A stretch of DNA of 64,000 nucleotides from positions 6,237,501 through 6,301,500 of the forward strand of contig NC_059476.1 of assembly GCF_018139145.2 (NCBI RefSeq), written 5' to 3'. Origin of the DNA: Gymnogyps californianus. Its lineage: Eukaryota > Chordata > Aves > Accipitriformes > Cathartidae. The notes below the pieces were generated by a model. That model ran no database searches, was not told the origin of the DNA, and saw only the letters and a program-made list of their open reading frames with translations. Position 1 is the stretch's first letter. Each line of letters starts with the position of its first letter. Below, in pieces: positions 1 to 12,791 of this stretch. Both the position numbers and the translations under genes were made by a program.

Positions 1-267
1 ATAAATCTCTACTCTTTCCAAAGAGTTTATTTTTTTATTAGAATTTATTTATTTTATTTATTTTATTAGTCCATTTATTTTTTTTACATTTTTTTGAACT
101 GATAATAAATATTTTTGTTACTGCAGTATGAAAGCTTAGGTTGTGCTTGACGTAGTGGGTGAAATTGTGTTTCCATGTAATGCAGTGGGAGTTTTAGTAT
201 CGACTAGCCAGCCTTTCTTGCCATACTATCTTCTTGAATACAAAGTGCAGCTGTGAATACAGCTGTT

Positions 268-291
268 GTTTTGTTTTGTTTTGTTTTGTTT
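268..291 (+). repeat. (GTTTT)n microsatellite
   Basis: About five consecutive GTTTT pentamers are directly visible, with no interruption. This is a simple repeat that may vary in length between individuals. Confidence 0.95.
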
Positions 292-1234
292 CACATTTTG
301 CATTGCTTGGTTTGGCTGTGAAGCAGAGGGGGAACTCGAGGTAGGAAGTTGTTGCTGTATCTGTCATCTCACCTGAAGCAGTTCTGGAGATTTCTATAAA
401 CTGTATATTCTTTGGCTCTTCTACAAAAATGTGAGAATATTCAGATAGAGCTGTAACTGATGCTACATCCGCTTCTGGGAAAAAAAGATTCAATGTAAAG
501 ATTAGTCAAAAGAACAAAAGACCTTTCTTCACTTTCATTTATTCATTGCATATTCAGCTTACTTTTTATCACTCCTTTAGCAAAAAAAACCCTACACACA
601 ACTACGTCTCTGTAAGAATGAACCCTCCCATTTCAGTCATGTTACAGGGATTAAGTGTGCAGGATCACAACCATTTGCTTGAGACACGGAGAACTAATCG
701 ATGTTAAAATGTAAAATGATGCAATTAGCCCTCATTTTAAAAATCATAACATCCAAGCTAACAAACAAGCAAACACAGTTTGTTTTTCTTCCAGGAAATC
801 ACATACTTTTAATTGTTTGTTTTTTTTTTAATTTCCATGGTTCCTTTACTTAAAGAAGGTTTATTTCCTCTTTCCCTCTGTCTTATATGATAAATGATTT
901 CTCATTATAATGTAGTTTTCATTCTTCCTTGGGCTATTAGATGTCACTGACGTGAACAAAGGAGTCTTCACATAAGTCATTATACTTTCAGTCTTTCATT
1001 TTTCTATCAAAATCCTAAGGCTACAGTTGTAAGGCCATGAATTCCAATCTTGAAAGACACAGATGGTCCTTAATCCTATTAATGTTAATCATATTTTATG
1101 GCACTATGGACCTTGCAGGGTGAAGCTTTTCACTGTACTTAAATAGTGATATTACTGCTCTGATATTACTGCAGCAAGGTGGCAGTAACCAGTCTCTACC
1201 CCTTAAAGTCTCAGGGAATCAAATCTGATCTATA

Positions 1235-1374
1235 GGGAGGAAAGAAAAAGAGGCAGAGAAGGAGGGAAGGAAGGAGGGAGTAAGGGAGGGAGGAGAGAAA
1301 AAAAAGAAAGAAAAAGCAAGCAGGAAGGATATGAAGAAAGGAAGGGAAGAAAGGAATAAAGAAAGAAAAAGGAG
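1235..1374 (+). repeat. Polypurine (GA-rich) tract
   Basis: About 140 bases are almost entirely A or G on the plus strand, broken only by single pyrimidines (for example near 1254, 1281, 1317, 1321 and 1330). They are built from GGAA, GGGA and GAAA units. The mirror-like purine composition makes triplex (H-DNA) formation possible, but no perfect mirror repeat is seen. The complementary strand gives long open frames only because pyrimidine-rich DNA contains few stop codons. Confidence 0.9.
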
Positions 1375-1426
1375 TAATTTGGGTAAAGAGAAAAATCAGA
1401 ATGCGCCAATGAGGTAAGTGCAAATT

Positions 1427-1445
1427 GTTTGTTTGTTTGTTTTTT
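1427..1445 (+). repeat. (GTTT)n microsatellite
   Basis: Four GTTT units followed by a T run lie about 50 bases beyond the polypurine tract. This is a simple low-complexity repeat. Confidence 0.9.
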
Positions 1446-4108
1446 CCCCTGGTGCTTACCAGCAGCAGGAGGATTGTGCATACTCACAGGAAAGATCCTG
1501 GTGTGGGATGTGAGGTTTATATAGACATGCCGCTAGTGACCTGACACCATTTAACTGCTGCCCATAAAACAAAAGTAGTTTGCAGAGGAAACCCATATAT
1601 CTCCGTGGTGATCCAGCAGAACAGCAGCCTTCAGCAGCATAAACAAGGTATACACACATGGAACCGGCTCTAAAATCCACGGAGGTTTCTCCGCTCTCTG
1701 TCTTTAGGAGGCTTTCACTGAGGTCCATAATGGTTAAGCAAAAGGCATCAGACCTCATTTCCTCTGCCCCATTTTCTTTGTCTCAAGCTTTAGCAGAGTG
1801 AGCCAGTAAACGCTTAGGAAGCAAGGGCATAGCATTCATTTTCTGAAGAGCAAATGACCCAATAGCCCTGTAACTCCACTCAGTTTAGCATGAACACCTT
1901 CCTATTCGCTGCAGCTCCCCTTGGAACCATCACCTAGGTCCTCCTGTCCTGCCGTGTGGAAGATCAGTATGATCCACACAGTGTTGAACATGGCCTAGTT
2001 GAATCTGAACCTGCCAGGAGGCCGGCACAGTACCGGCAGTCAGAAATAGCATCAGATACACCATGAACTTCATGACTCACTAAAGGAGTTTTCTTACTCC
2101 AAAAGCTTCTGACTGAGTGAGACTGGTGGTGGTGGTGCACATTATTCTTCAGTATATTGCAAACTATGTGCTTAACAGCAAACGCTATTTTCCTCCACTC
2201 TCTCCTACACACATTTTAGCATCTAATCTCTAATGGTGGTGCTTGCAGAATGAATTAGTACTGTGCACATGGATTGCGTGTATTTCCCCTTTAAAATATT
2301 ATTTTCATTTTCCAGGTACTGTTGGCTGGGTGCCTGTGTACGGTATGTCCAGTTTGTTTTTCCACCAGCCACCACTGCTGTGGGAGCTCGCTGAGAGATT
2401 GAGAAGACAAACCTCTTTGAGCTTGCCTCCCAAATCCAGGAAGAATGAGCACATAAGCTCGGGCAATATTTACGGGAGTTTCCGCTAGAAACATGAGTGA
2501 CAAATGCGGACTATTTTGTTTTCATGTTTTGCCTTTGTATTGCTCAGTCAAAACAAGTTAATTTTAAACTGAATGTTTTCATTTTGGAAAAAAAAGGAAA
2601 AACAGAGTAGCTCTTTGTGAGGTATTATTTTTAGTTTCACCAATCCAAAACGACTGTCAGAGAAGTTCTGATTTCTGTTGTCTATAAACCCTTTACGTTT
2701 AGACCTTGCAGTGTTATTTATTATCAAATAAACTTTTGTATTACTTTTTAGACCTTGCTAGTCAAGGATTTACTCCTGGATGAACACTCACGATCACCAC
2801 ATAATATAGCATAGCAGAAGCCAGTGCAGACAGTACCACATCGCTGAAGCATGAAATCCCACACAAGAGCATTGAACAAACTTCTGTTAGGCAGAAGTCC
2901 CATTAGATTTCATCCCATTGGATTTCTTTTCTCACTGGGTTTTTGTCCTGTCTCACTGCCTTATTATTTTCCTAACCCTCTGCAGCACAGAAAGCTGAAA
3001 TGACATATGCTAATATTTCCTGATAAAAGATATGACGTTCATTCTTACCCTCAGCTGCTACAAAAGGACAAGAAAACTCATCTTTGTATACATTTGGGCA
3101 GACTTTCTCCCCAGGGTTTGTCTCAGATAGCATGCTGTCATCTTCATCCCTGACCTGAGGGAATGGTCGGCTAGTCTCAGTGCATCGGCAGTGTCCTTAA
3201 AAGGTCCTGCAGAGAGATCAGGGCATGCAATGCCCTGATGCCCTCTCTTCGTTGCCCAGGCAGTTCTGCTTCAATAGCACTTCCAGATTGCTGGGTCTTA
3301 TGCTCAATAAGCAAGAAGCAGGTCCGTGTTAATAGTAAGTACTCAGCTAAAGTACCTAGCGTTACTCAGCTAAAGAATATGACTTCTCCTAAACCTCTTA
3401 TTTTTTATTCAGGAAACGCTGAATATTTTTATCTGCTGATCATAAGTATTTCACTTCAGAAGCCATTAGCCAAGCAGTCTAATTAGTTCAGTGTAAGGTG
3501 CTTTGTTCTGCTATCAGATGTTCCTGTGCCCACTTCTGACCCTGTTCTCGACGTTCTATGGCCACCACTGACCCATAGGTTTTATTAGCTCCACATTCAG
3601 ACTTCTGTACCGCTCTTTGCTTAGACGAATGGGCCCTGCCTCGCTGAGCAGAACTATTTGACAGGTTGACCAGCATATTTCCTTGCACAGCCTGGGAAGG
3701 GCATAACATCATTTTAAATTTATGAGTGCCATCAGGATGCTTTCAAGCTTCACAGCAACTGTTTCTGTTTTTCCTGCTCCCCCAAGAAGTGTGTGTATGA
3801 GGGGAGGGGGAAAGGAGACTGCTCCTGAATTGTTGGCCCAAAGAAATTGCCATTCTGAACAGTGGGTGACACTTTCCTGGGAGAGAGGTGGTCAGTGTCA
3901 AAAATGATCTTTATTTTACCCTCTTAAAATTTGTTCTGGCAGGATGTGGCTAGACTGGATAGTTCAGTGCAGAGGTACTTGAGGGAACTCCTTTCCTACC
4001 AACCTGTATACCAAAAATATCTTAACCATAGAGACATACAGCTTCACCCTCAATAATTGGTCCAGGTACACTTATTTGTAAGAATGTACAGGTATTTCTA
4101 TAGATAGG

Positions 4109-4392
4109 AATCATAGAATCATAGAATGGTTTGGGTTAGTAGGGACCTTAAAGATCATCTAGTTCCAACCCCCCTGCCATGGCAGGACACCTTCCACTAG
4201 ACCAGGTTGCTCAAAGCCCCATCCAACCTGGCCTTGAACACTGCCAGGGATGGGACATCCACAGCTTCTCTGGGCAATCTCCTCCAGTGCCTCACCACCC
4301 TCACAGGGAAGAACTTCTTCCTTACATCTCGTCTAAATCTACCCTCTTTCAGTTTGAAGCCATTACCCCTTCTGCTACCACTACACCCCCAA
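4109..4392 (-). mobile_element. CR1 LINE, 5'-truncated copy (3' end)
   Basis: On the minus strand the sequence ends in the repeated ATTCTATGATTCTATGATT motif that terminates avian CR1 elements. It is preceded by the usual 3' UTR (a GGTCCCT-like stretch, then GATGATCTTTAAGG) and by the last ~65 codons of CR1 ORF2. On the plus strand the tail is seen at 4109-4127. About 280 bases survive from an element that is several kilobases when full length. Such 5' truncation is normal for CR1, which makes no clear target duplication, and none was seen. Divergence is low to moderate because the ORF2 tail is still open. The exact 5' breakpoint is uncertain by about 20 bases. Confidence 0.93.
4197..4392 (-). 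pseudogene. CR1 ORF2 (endonuclease/reverse transcriptase) C-terminal fragment
   Basis: This is a minus-strand frame, open to its stop at 4197-4199. It reads through [19 protein letters not shown] and ends in LDGALSNLV, the familiar carboxyl terminus of the CR1 ORF2 protein beyond the reverse-transcriptase domain. The catalytic domains (apurinic endonuclease and the YxDD-containing reverse transcriptase) are missing because the element is 5'-truncated. It is therefore a dead fragment that cannot encode a working enzyme. The frame extends a few codons past the apparent element boundary to an ATG at 4409, which is a chance start. Confidence 0.9.
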
Positions 4393-7300
4393 GACACAGA
4401 AGGTAACAATTTGAAAACAAAAACCCTGTGTATTTCTGCTTATGTTGTTTCTTTTCACGTTTACCAGACTGAGTATATTCTAAGGTGATGAAAACCATGA
4501 AGATGGACTGACTTACACACATGGGTTATCCTACAGAGCTCTGAGAACTAACTCAACCTTTTTATCTGTGTGACTCAAAAACAGCACGTACCATGACAGT
4601 GTAAACTAGACTAAGCTCCCATGTGAGCTTTAAACCAGCTAGCTGAGGTACTGCTAGCATGGACACAGGAGTAGGCAACCACTGAACTGGTTACACACAC
4701 TTTGGGTGAATTCATGCCTCTTAATGAGTGAACTAAAGATTCTTTTGGTTTTGCTTCAGAACAATGTGAAACTCACAGTCTGATTTGATTTCAATATGAA
4801 CACAGGTGAGACTTGATGGATTTGACTGAATTTTGCGTTGAAAGCTGGTGGTTTTTTTTTTTTTCCGTAAGCCAAGTAAAGGCATAGTAGAAATGTGTAA
4901 AATGTTTGTTTCTGTGATTGTAAATATTAAATCTTGGGCTCCGGCCTTTGCAAACTGAACTGTGGCTTTGCGGTTTGGTGCATTTGCAAACCTCAGGCCA
5001 CGCTAAGAAAAATTCAGCAAACACAGGCTGAGATTGTTGTCATTGCTGGGAAGTCATCAGATCTCCCTCATCTCAGCTGGCCTCCTTCCTTCCTCCCTCC
5101 CTCGCAAGGCCTAAGTCTCCTGAAGGTATGTATGCATGGGACCAGTAGAAAGTGCAGGGAAGCTTTAAATGTAAAGAAGTTTTTGTTTGGAAGTCGAAGG
5201 TTTAATTTGAGAACAAAGGGTTAAGCTCACACACTCACGTTCCTCTACAACGGGGGTCAAAATCCTAGTGAAAAAAACAACTTGCTTTTAGCACAAAAGC
5301 TAGTTACTGAAATATTTCTTTTTTACTTCCATGGTTCACATTTATTTCCATTTACTTCACACCGATGGAGCTGAGAGGCAGAGTGCAACTTTCATCTGCC
5401 CGTGGTGATTGTCCCCGTCTAGGAAAGGCACATTTCCTGCAAAGCATCTCATCAGCTCATCTACTGTGCGCTTCTCCCCACTGACAGAGGATGTAAAACA
5501 CTACAAACTGGGGACAAGATCAGGGTGAGCAGAGAGCTAAAGCTTCAGTGCTCCAGGTAATAAAAAGCGGGTGCATGATCAGTAGAGAAGTCCCTGCATT
5601 GCTCTCGCCTGTGCCGAAACCAGAGTTCAGAAAAATGCAGCATAAAAATTGGAGGGGGAGATGACTAACCTGTTTCCTGAAATTCCCCTCGTTCATCTAC
5701 ATGAGGAAAGAATGACAGCTGGTAAAAGCAAATCTCCTGAGAATTTGTTTTCTGTTTTCCTGCTTAGATAGAACTGAGGGGGTATGAACTTGTATTTTCA
5801 TATATATAAATTAAAACAGCCCTTTAAAAGTACTGGTACACAAAAATAATCTTACAATAATTCAAGTCCTCAAATAATTCATACCTTCAGATAGCCGACA
5901 CAAATTCAGAAAAGAGGCAAAGGGGAAAGTAAAAGGGGGAAAACTAAGGTGGAAGATCATGAAGGGAAAGGAAACAACTGTGAGGAATTAAAGGTAGAGA
6001 AGAGGTCTGAGAAAGAAGAGGTGCTGAGATAAAGCTCTTCCTATTGTCCACATCCAGGAGTATGTGACTGAGTCACAGGACTCCTATAGCTAATAAAAGT
6101 GTTGGATGCATGAAAATACCTGCATCTTCCCATGACAGCGAGCTTAGTTTGGTTCTGTTATTACTGCCTGTGAAGTAAACATGACCATAAAAAGGGAAAA
6201 GTTTATTTAGTTTCATTTCTTTTATTTCCACCCAAAGTAATTTTATTCTTTATATATTTCTTCACATGCCAGCAGCCTTGCTTCCAACATTTTGACTTTG
6301 GCAAGAAGCAGCCTAAGTCAATAAAAAAGAACTCCAAGTGTCATGCACAATAAAGACTTGGGTACAGTTTTCCAAATGACTGTAAAGTAAAATTTACTGA
6401 AAAGCAGGCAAAGAACTCATATCTAGAGATCGAGTCTCTGCTTGTAAAAGTCGGAGGTTAAATTCTTTTTTAGAAAAAGCTCTAGCGTGCATCTCTCAGG
6501 CATGCCCTATCCTTGCTTAAGTATTTGAGAGGGGGAAAGTAACTGGGATAGGCAAGAACATTTCCATAGACTTATGTTGGAAATCTATAGCACAAAATTA
6601 AATTACTTCACTCTTAAATGACATTTCTAATTTTCACTTGTCAAGTATTATAAGCTATAATACAACTTTTTAAAGGCAAAAGGAAAAGTAAAATAACAGC
6701 AACAAAAGACACATCCCAGTGTGTATTTATTTTACTTTGTAATTCAAGTCAGTCCAATTGTGCTGCAGGGTATTTAGTTTATGCAATGCTGAAGTTTGAA
6801 AACTACACCCAAAATTATTTTTGGATCATATTTAGTGAGATATATAACACAGGAATGATTGATGTATTTGCATGTTTTGAGGTTTTGTATTTTGCTCAGC
6901 TTGTGCCTAAATTCTGATTCAGACATGCTTTAAAAAAATTATATTCATAGCAAAGCAAGAGAAACATTTTTATCTAACTTCCATTTTCCAATGTGAAGAC
7001 TAAATTTTAAAAGTAGACATTGACTTTTATATGGTCAAAATACAACTTTCCCTATTGACTTCCACAGGTCAAAGGAAAAGATCTGTAACTGCTTTCCTAA
7101 TTGCCCAATGCACATCTGTAAAATGGCTGCTCCTGTCGGGCAATGGCTGGTTTCACAGTCCCATTAATTTTACTGTGTGAAGTACTGGTCTTCAGAGAGA
7201 TGGAGTTCATTACTTAATATTTAGTGGCCAGCTTAATGGATATGCTTAATTATATAGCTTCTGGTCTGAAAGAATGACGTATTAGGACGTTCTCATATCG

Positions 7301-7734
7301 TTTTCCTTCGCTGGGAACTGGGAACAAACCTCCACCATCTCTCCAGGCAGCACGGTGAATATTGGCCACATTTCAGAGCTGGGAATTTGATGAACGCCCG
7401 AACGCAGCAGGCTTTTCCTGCCGTGTCCCGGTGCAACGAATAGCACGGTTTAGGGTGGCGTTTCAGATGTGCCCTGCCAGGGCTAATTCTGTTGATTGTC
7501 AATGGCAATCATGCTCCTGACTCCCTTCGGAGCTTTTCAAAAGCCTCCTCTAGCTCAGAACAGAAATTACTTCCCCGGAGCTGTGCAAACAACAGGGATT
7601 GCTTGCCTTTTACCTCCTGCTCAGCCTGCGGAGTAAATATCAACATCACCCACTCTTGGTCAGCAGCCCAGAGATTTGCAGATTATCTGGTTTGTTTCCC
7701 GCTCAGGAACCCTGATGGTATTGCGGTTCAGAGG
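4393..7734. other. Non-coding stretch, no recognised content
   Basis: There is no credible coding frame. A T run lies near 4849-4864 and a short CTTC/CTCC tract near 5085-5103. The 6200-7000 section is particularly AT-rich. From about 7290 onward GC content and CpG frequency rise towards the richer patch that follows. No transposon was recognised. Confidence 0.55.
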
Positions 7735-8215
7735 TAAAGCAGTCAGGGGGAATCGGTCACAGCGGGTGAGGGTGGGGGGCTGAGGGCTCCGCACCCCGCT
7801 GCACTCACTGTGTACAGGGGACAGGAGACAGCCTGTCTCCCTGAGCGGCTCCCCTACGCCTTTTGGGTCACAGTCCCAAGCAGAAGTGGGGAAAATGAGG
7901 TTGCTCGGACACCTCTGCACCTTGCCTGTAAGCGAGGAGGAGGGCTGTGCGAGGTGCTGGTCAGCAGGGCTGTGCAGAGGCAGCTGCCCGGTCCCGCTGC
8001 CCACCAGCAGCAGAAGGCCCGGGGCTGCAGTCTCCGGTGGGCTGCAAAACCCTCAGCCACATGCCGTGGCAAGAGGCAGTTGTGGAGGTCACAGGCTCTT
8101 CCAGACCAGCTACAGCCCAGTGTAAATTCGTGGTAAGAGGTCCCTCATACTTCAGTGAAGCTCTGGCTCCATTTCACGCCGGGGGCTGGAGAAGGGGCCG
8201 CGCAATAAAGGGGAG
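7735..8215. other. GC- and CpG-richer patch, possible regulatory DNA
   Basis: This roughly 480-base stretch stands out from its AT-rich surroundings. It has repeated G and C runs, and CpG dinucleotides recur (for example in GCGGGTGAGGG, CTCCGCACCCCGC, CCCGGTCCCGC, GGCCCGGGG and GGGCCGCGC). Several overlapping frames of 70-115 codons are open on both strands, as expected in GC-rich DNA, and none resembles a protein I know. It could be a small CpG-island-like promoter or enhancer, or just a local composition peak. I counted no exact ratio. Confidence 0.45.
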
Positions 8216-11200
8216 CAGTGGAGCACACCTGCAAATGCCAAGCAGGCTGGGACTTGCCTGACTGCCACGAGACTTTCCAGCCGTACAAACTAAACCTGAG
8301 CACCATGCATGTTTTTAAGTGGGAAAACTATTTCCCTGTTCCTTGTTTTCAGGCAATTCACTGTCTGTGCCACCTGTCATTTGGACAAGGGGATATTCTT
8401 GTGATGCTTAACCCTGCCAGTGCAGAGAGAAGAAGCTTGTTCATTCATTTTGAGGAATATAGAAGCAAATACTTCCACAACCAGCACTCCTCAAAAACTT
8501 AAGACTAACTTCTTTGTCCCTTTCCCAGTCAAACTTCCCTTAGGGTTAATTCACAATCAAATGGGATCTATCCTTCATCACTAATGGGGCTCATTTTGCT
8601 CCACTGTGGTTGAACATCTCCAAGGGCTGGCATGCTTATTGTTGGGTTGGTTTTTTTCATGGTAAGACAGAGAAAATGTTTCCCTAGTATCATTTCTCTA
8701 GGTCAGATTTGACTTCACTAAAAGTACATAACTTCACTAAATGGATAACTAAGGATACATGTCTGGATATAGGTAGCTGAATTAGAAAGTGTTACATTAA
8801 GGATTCTGCTTTAATAGAAGAAGAAGAGAAATACCACAGAATGGGACTAAGAAAATTATAAGAAAGCACCAGCCCTAGTCATGAAAGATCTCCAGTAGTA
8901 TTTATGTACATAACGAACATGTCCCAGATTTTGCACTCACGCAGTGGGGTACGACTGTTTTCAAGTTGTGGTTTAAAATTCTGACGATTTGTTTCTTCCC
9001 ACCTGCATAAATGCGGTTATCTGATATGGAAATTTAAGACCTAATTCATATTTCCATCATTTTTTTCCTGTAAAATAAGGCTTACAAACCCCACTAAATG
9101 ATGAGGGGGAAACCTACCTATGGACTTTAGCTTTCACCTCCTGTAATCCAAAGAAATGGAAATATATGGAGTAGGATCTGACCCAAGAAACAGTGCTTTT
9201 CTTTCTGAACTACCAAAATGCGTCATTTAACAAAATCCGTACGCTCAATCCAGTCCATGCAGATGGTGGTCCTGCAGCTCTTGTCAATGGCAAAATAGTT
9301 TATTTATCTTTCCAACACTTGTATTAGCATGTTCAATGGAATCACTGGAAAGAAAGAAATGTCTTTTACACTACTCTGGAAGGTATGGGTATGACACAGA
9401 TCTTCATAAAGAGTTAAATCTTTGAAATCAGAGCTTCACTTTGGCCATAACATTGATATAAGGAATGGCCACTTAAGAGCTAGACTTTTGACACGGTCAT
9501 AAATAAACCCATGGCTGAGGAACGCTACTGAGTCGCAGACAAAGCTAGAAAAAATATGGAATCTAGCCCAGTTTGCATCTTGCTAATTTTATACCAATCT
9601 ATCCAGTGGCAGAATGATAGATGTCGTTTGTTTTTGACTCATGCCATTTTAGCTCCAGGAATAACAAAATAGAAATGCTTCTGTGTTTTAGAGAGATTTG
9701 GTTGGTTATGCTATCAATCAGCACTGTTTCCCTAATGGCAAAAGAAATGTCAGCATTAAAAATAATTACAAGTGTAAAAGAAACTCCATGACCTAAATTA
9801 GTGGATGCACTGTTATCTACAGAAGGAAGAACTGGGTGTGCTATGTACTGTGCTCAAGGCTAACTAAATTCCTTCGCTTTAGATTGTTTGGAATTAATTA
9901 CCTGTAATTATTTTTGTCCTTTCATTGAGATTTATGTTGGTCTGAATCATCCTTTAAAACCTAATTAAATCAGCTATTTCCTTTTCTCTTAGTCCTGTTC
10001 AATGCTGAGTTTGTTCTCATTTTTTCATATTTGGATATTCATCTTTTAAATGTTTGTGAAAATCTCTGGAGAAGAGGGATTCGCATGAAACAAAGTGACG
10101 TGAATGAATGCACCTCACTGATTTCTGAGAGATTTTATGCAGTCAAGTGACTAGATTTTCCAAAGTATTTAGAGATCTTCTTTGATGCCTTTTGAAAATC
10201 TGGTTCTGGGCTCACTATGATACTGTCGCACTGCTTATGTGTAAAGCTTCCCCAAGAGCGAACCCTGTGGTCATAGATTTCAGCTCTTGCCATGCCCCTT
10301 CCTCTCTCAGCCTGCAAGTGATGTGACTCTTCACAGCTCCAGGTACTGAGCTTTAGGTCTAACAAGAGAAGCCCAGGCTTACAGCTCCATAGTATCCTCA
10401 GTTCAATCCTAATGTGAGAGCAAAAGTGATGGCTATTGTATTTGCAGGATTAATACTAATTAGTAACTGTCATGGTTGTAAGGGGAAGTTTGACCACACC
10501 ACAAAGAATCCTCTCTTTCTTTCTGTCTTTTTTTCATATGGGTATATGTATATATATGTAAAAATATATTTTGAATTCATTTTTATGCTTCCCTTTCAAT
10601 AAGGAGAGAAGATTTGCTCTCTGTGAATTCCTTTTGTAGCTATATTTTCACGCTGTAGTGTATTTATTCACTTCCTCTGATGAAGAACCTGTAGAAACTC
10701 TATCAAAACTGAAGGTGTTGTGCCTGTGTAAAACTGGTTTTGATATTGCATCTACTGTGTAGTTAGAAGTAAAATGTACACATTTTCAGAATCCCACAGA
10801 ACCCAAATATTTGCTTTAAATGGATGTGAGGTCACAGCAATATCTTTGAGATCCTAGTCCTGAGTTCATCACTGCTCTTTTTAATTCCTCTCATATAATC
10901 CATGAAAATTAGGAAGTAACAAGAACTCTTTAAGCCACAAGCAGAGAAAAAGACTTTGTAAAACAAGAGCAAACATTGATGTTTGGAATCCAGAACTTGG
11001 ACTTATTAAAAAGCATAATAGGGGCACACGTAGACAGAAAATTGTAATGCCTTCAGGTTCTCCATATACAGGAATGTGAGAGTACTAGTAATTGTCTCCT
11101 AAATTAAAGTCCTCTTCACAATCATGAAATGCTTTAGTAATTTTAAGGCACTCTTCTCAAACTTTTTAATTTGGTCTTAAATTGAAGCACCTCTTACACC

Positions 11201-12770
11201 AGAATTGTATAACATACACTAATTACTGATCCTGGCTTACAGCTTCAGTGCTTCAGTGTGCCTCGTTCCCATGTAATTGCGTGTACTTCCACATAACCAT
11301 GCCCTTTTCCACCCCTGTTCTATGCATATGCAAAGTGTGTTTTAATTCCAAGCAGCCCCTCAGCATATGCAATTTTAGTTTTGAATTCGACCCAAAGTAA
11401 CAAGGGGATGTGCTCTGCAGAGCTGAGGGAAGGCATGGCTAAACACAAATCCTCCAGTGCCACTGCGGCATCATCAGGCACGTGGAATCCAACAGCAATA
11501 TGCATGGAGTAGATATATATTTTTTTCATCCAAGTGGTGGAGCAAAAGTGGATTGTTTAACAGAAAAAAATCCCGCAACGCTGTTTTGTGGAAGAAAGCA
11601 GGTAGTCTTCCATTTAAATGTATTTGCAGTTCTGGTAACTGGCTTTTATATGGAGGTGGGGGAGCTTAAAACATTTAATGGAACTTTCTCATAGTTTTCC
11701 CAGCTAATACCCAAGGAGAAGCAAAGTGAATTTTAGAATCTTACACTGCAATTTTTTAAAGCTCTTCACAGATGTATTTTTTAACAGTACAAAAATACAT
11801 TATTAATTCTCTTAATTGCTTGAAATGTTGTCTGTTAAAGTAATAGGGGAGTAAATTGTTTTAGCTGGAAGTCAATGTCATGCAGCCAAACCACCAGATT
11901 CTAGAGGCAAATAACAAAATTTAATTCAAAGAGCAATGGCTTGTGTCACATAAAATCATATTCACATAAGCAGGAATAAGAGATTTTATGATCTTGTGTA
12001 TTTTGTATTATTAGAAACTACCTGATTGTATACAGGAAGGGAGTGTGGATTTACAGAGGATGATAAGAAAACGTCTCCTCTAGCCCCAATCCTCCTTGTA
12101 TTTTAAAGTCTGAACTTGTTCCAAATTTCCAGTCCTGTTTAATTTATCTCTTGCTACTCAGTAGATGAGAGTTGTCATGGGGTAATTCCACAGAGGTCAC
12201 TGCAGTTGCACGAGGGATCACTTTCTCCCGTTAAGTGTCAGCGCTGTTGACTACCAGACACAGGAAATTAATACAGGGGTGCACACGACAAAGCTGAGAC
12301 ATCATCTTCTCTCCAATGCACGTTTATTTCTGGCAAGCTGTGATGCAGCCCTGAACTATGCGCATTTCATGCATACAAATGGATGGGGTGAACACTGAAC
12401 GTTCATAAGGGCATAGGCAATAGTGTCTATTTTACTAGAACTATCTGCCAAAATTGCCTGTGTTTTCTTTTTTAAAAAAATAAAATATGCATTAGAGTTG
12501 TTTTCCTTTTCGATGGTAGTTAACAGTGCACCTCATATTAAACACAAAGGGATGAGAACTCTGTATGGTGAGCCAAAACCCGAACTGATGGAAATCAATA
12601 TTCAGCAGATCAACATCTGTTTACATCAGCTGAGAATTTAGAGCACCACTGTAAACTGAACAGTGCATACTGCATATGAAATGAGTTTTCTGCAGATCTT
12701 GGGGCTGGGGAGAATACATAGCTAGTTTTCCAGTGTTAACCCTAACTACTGCATTTTTTCTTCTCAACAG
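8216..12770. other. Non-coding stretch, no recognised content
   Basis: There is no gene-like frame and no recognised interspersed repeat. The sequence is AT-rich, with homeodomain-like ATTA cores near 9890-9970 and a TA-rich tract near 10537-10569. The last ~30 bases form the branch point and polypyrimidine tract of the microexon-like signal that follows. Confidence 0.55.
10537..10569. repeat. TA-rich low-complexity tract
   Basis: Alternating TATATGTA units run for about 30 bases. This is simple sequence with no other function visible. Confidence 0.8.
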
Positions 12771-12791
12771 ATTGGATTGACGGACAGTCGG
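12771..12791 (+). other. Candidate 21-nt microexon
   Basis: A branch-point-like CCTAACT (about 12741-12747) is followed by TGC, a pyrimidine run (TTTTTTCTTCTC) and the acceptor AACAG ending at 12770. Twenty-one bases later comes the donor CGG|GTGAGC at 12792. The interval is a multiple of three. It is open in two of three frames (IGLTDSR in phase 0, WIDGQS in phase 2), and the third has a TGA. A TGC beside the polypyrimidine tract is a known feature of neuronal microexons controlled by SRRM4. I cannot name a host gene, and no neighbouring constitutive exon lies in the window. This is inference from splice signals only. Confidence 0.35.

Larger units (their letters stand above)
1..4108. other. 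Non-coding stretch, AT-rich, simple repeats only
   Basis: No reading frame here resembles a protein I know. The first ~120 bases are almost pure A/T and low in complexity. Apart from the tracts listed separately, there is a 12-bp tandem duplication (TGATATTACTGC, about 1146-1172) and a 13-bp direct repeat (TACTCAGCTAAAG, about 3338-3375). The short translated frames at 1211-1487 on the minus strand are the complement of the polypurine tract and read as Leu/Phe/Pro/Ser runs, so they are not genes. Two splice-like intervals (2316-2342 and 3260-3334) were considered and rejected. Confidence 0.6.

Noticed and set aside
1211..1487. Minus-strand frames of 70 and 85 codons
   Set aside because: They are the complement of the polypurine tract; the Leu/Phe/Pro/Ser repeats are compositional.
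2316..2342. 27-nt interval after CATTTTCCAG and before GTATGT
   Set aside because: The pyrimidine tract is short, no branch point is evident, and the donor is weak.
3049..3057. 9-nt minus-strand interval CAGCTGAGG between a strong acceptor and GTAAGAATG
   Set aside because: Such a short interval is easily produced by chance, and nothing else supports it.
3260..3334. 75-nt exon-like interval after CTCTTCGTTGCCCAG
   Set aside because: Two of three frames have stops and there is no other support. It was kept only as a weak possibility.
7660..8261. Overlapping frames of 72-114 codons on both strands
   Set aside because: GC-rich DNA lacks stop codons. The frames overlap on both strands, and none resembles a known protein.
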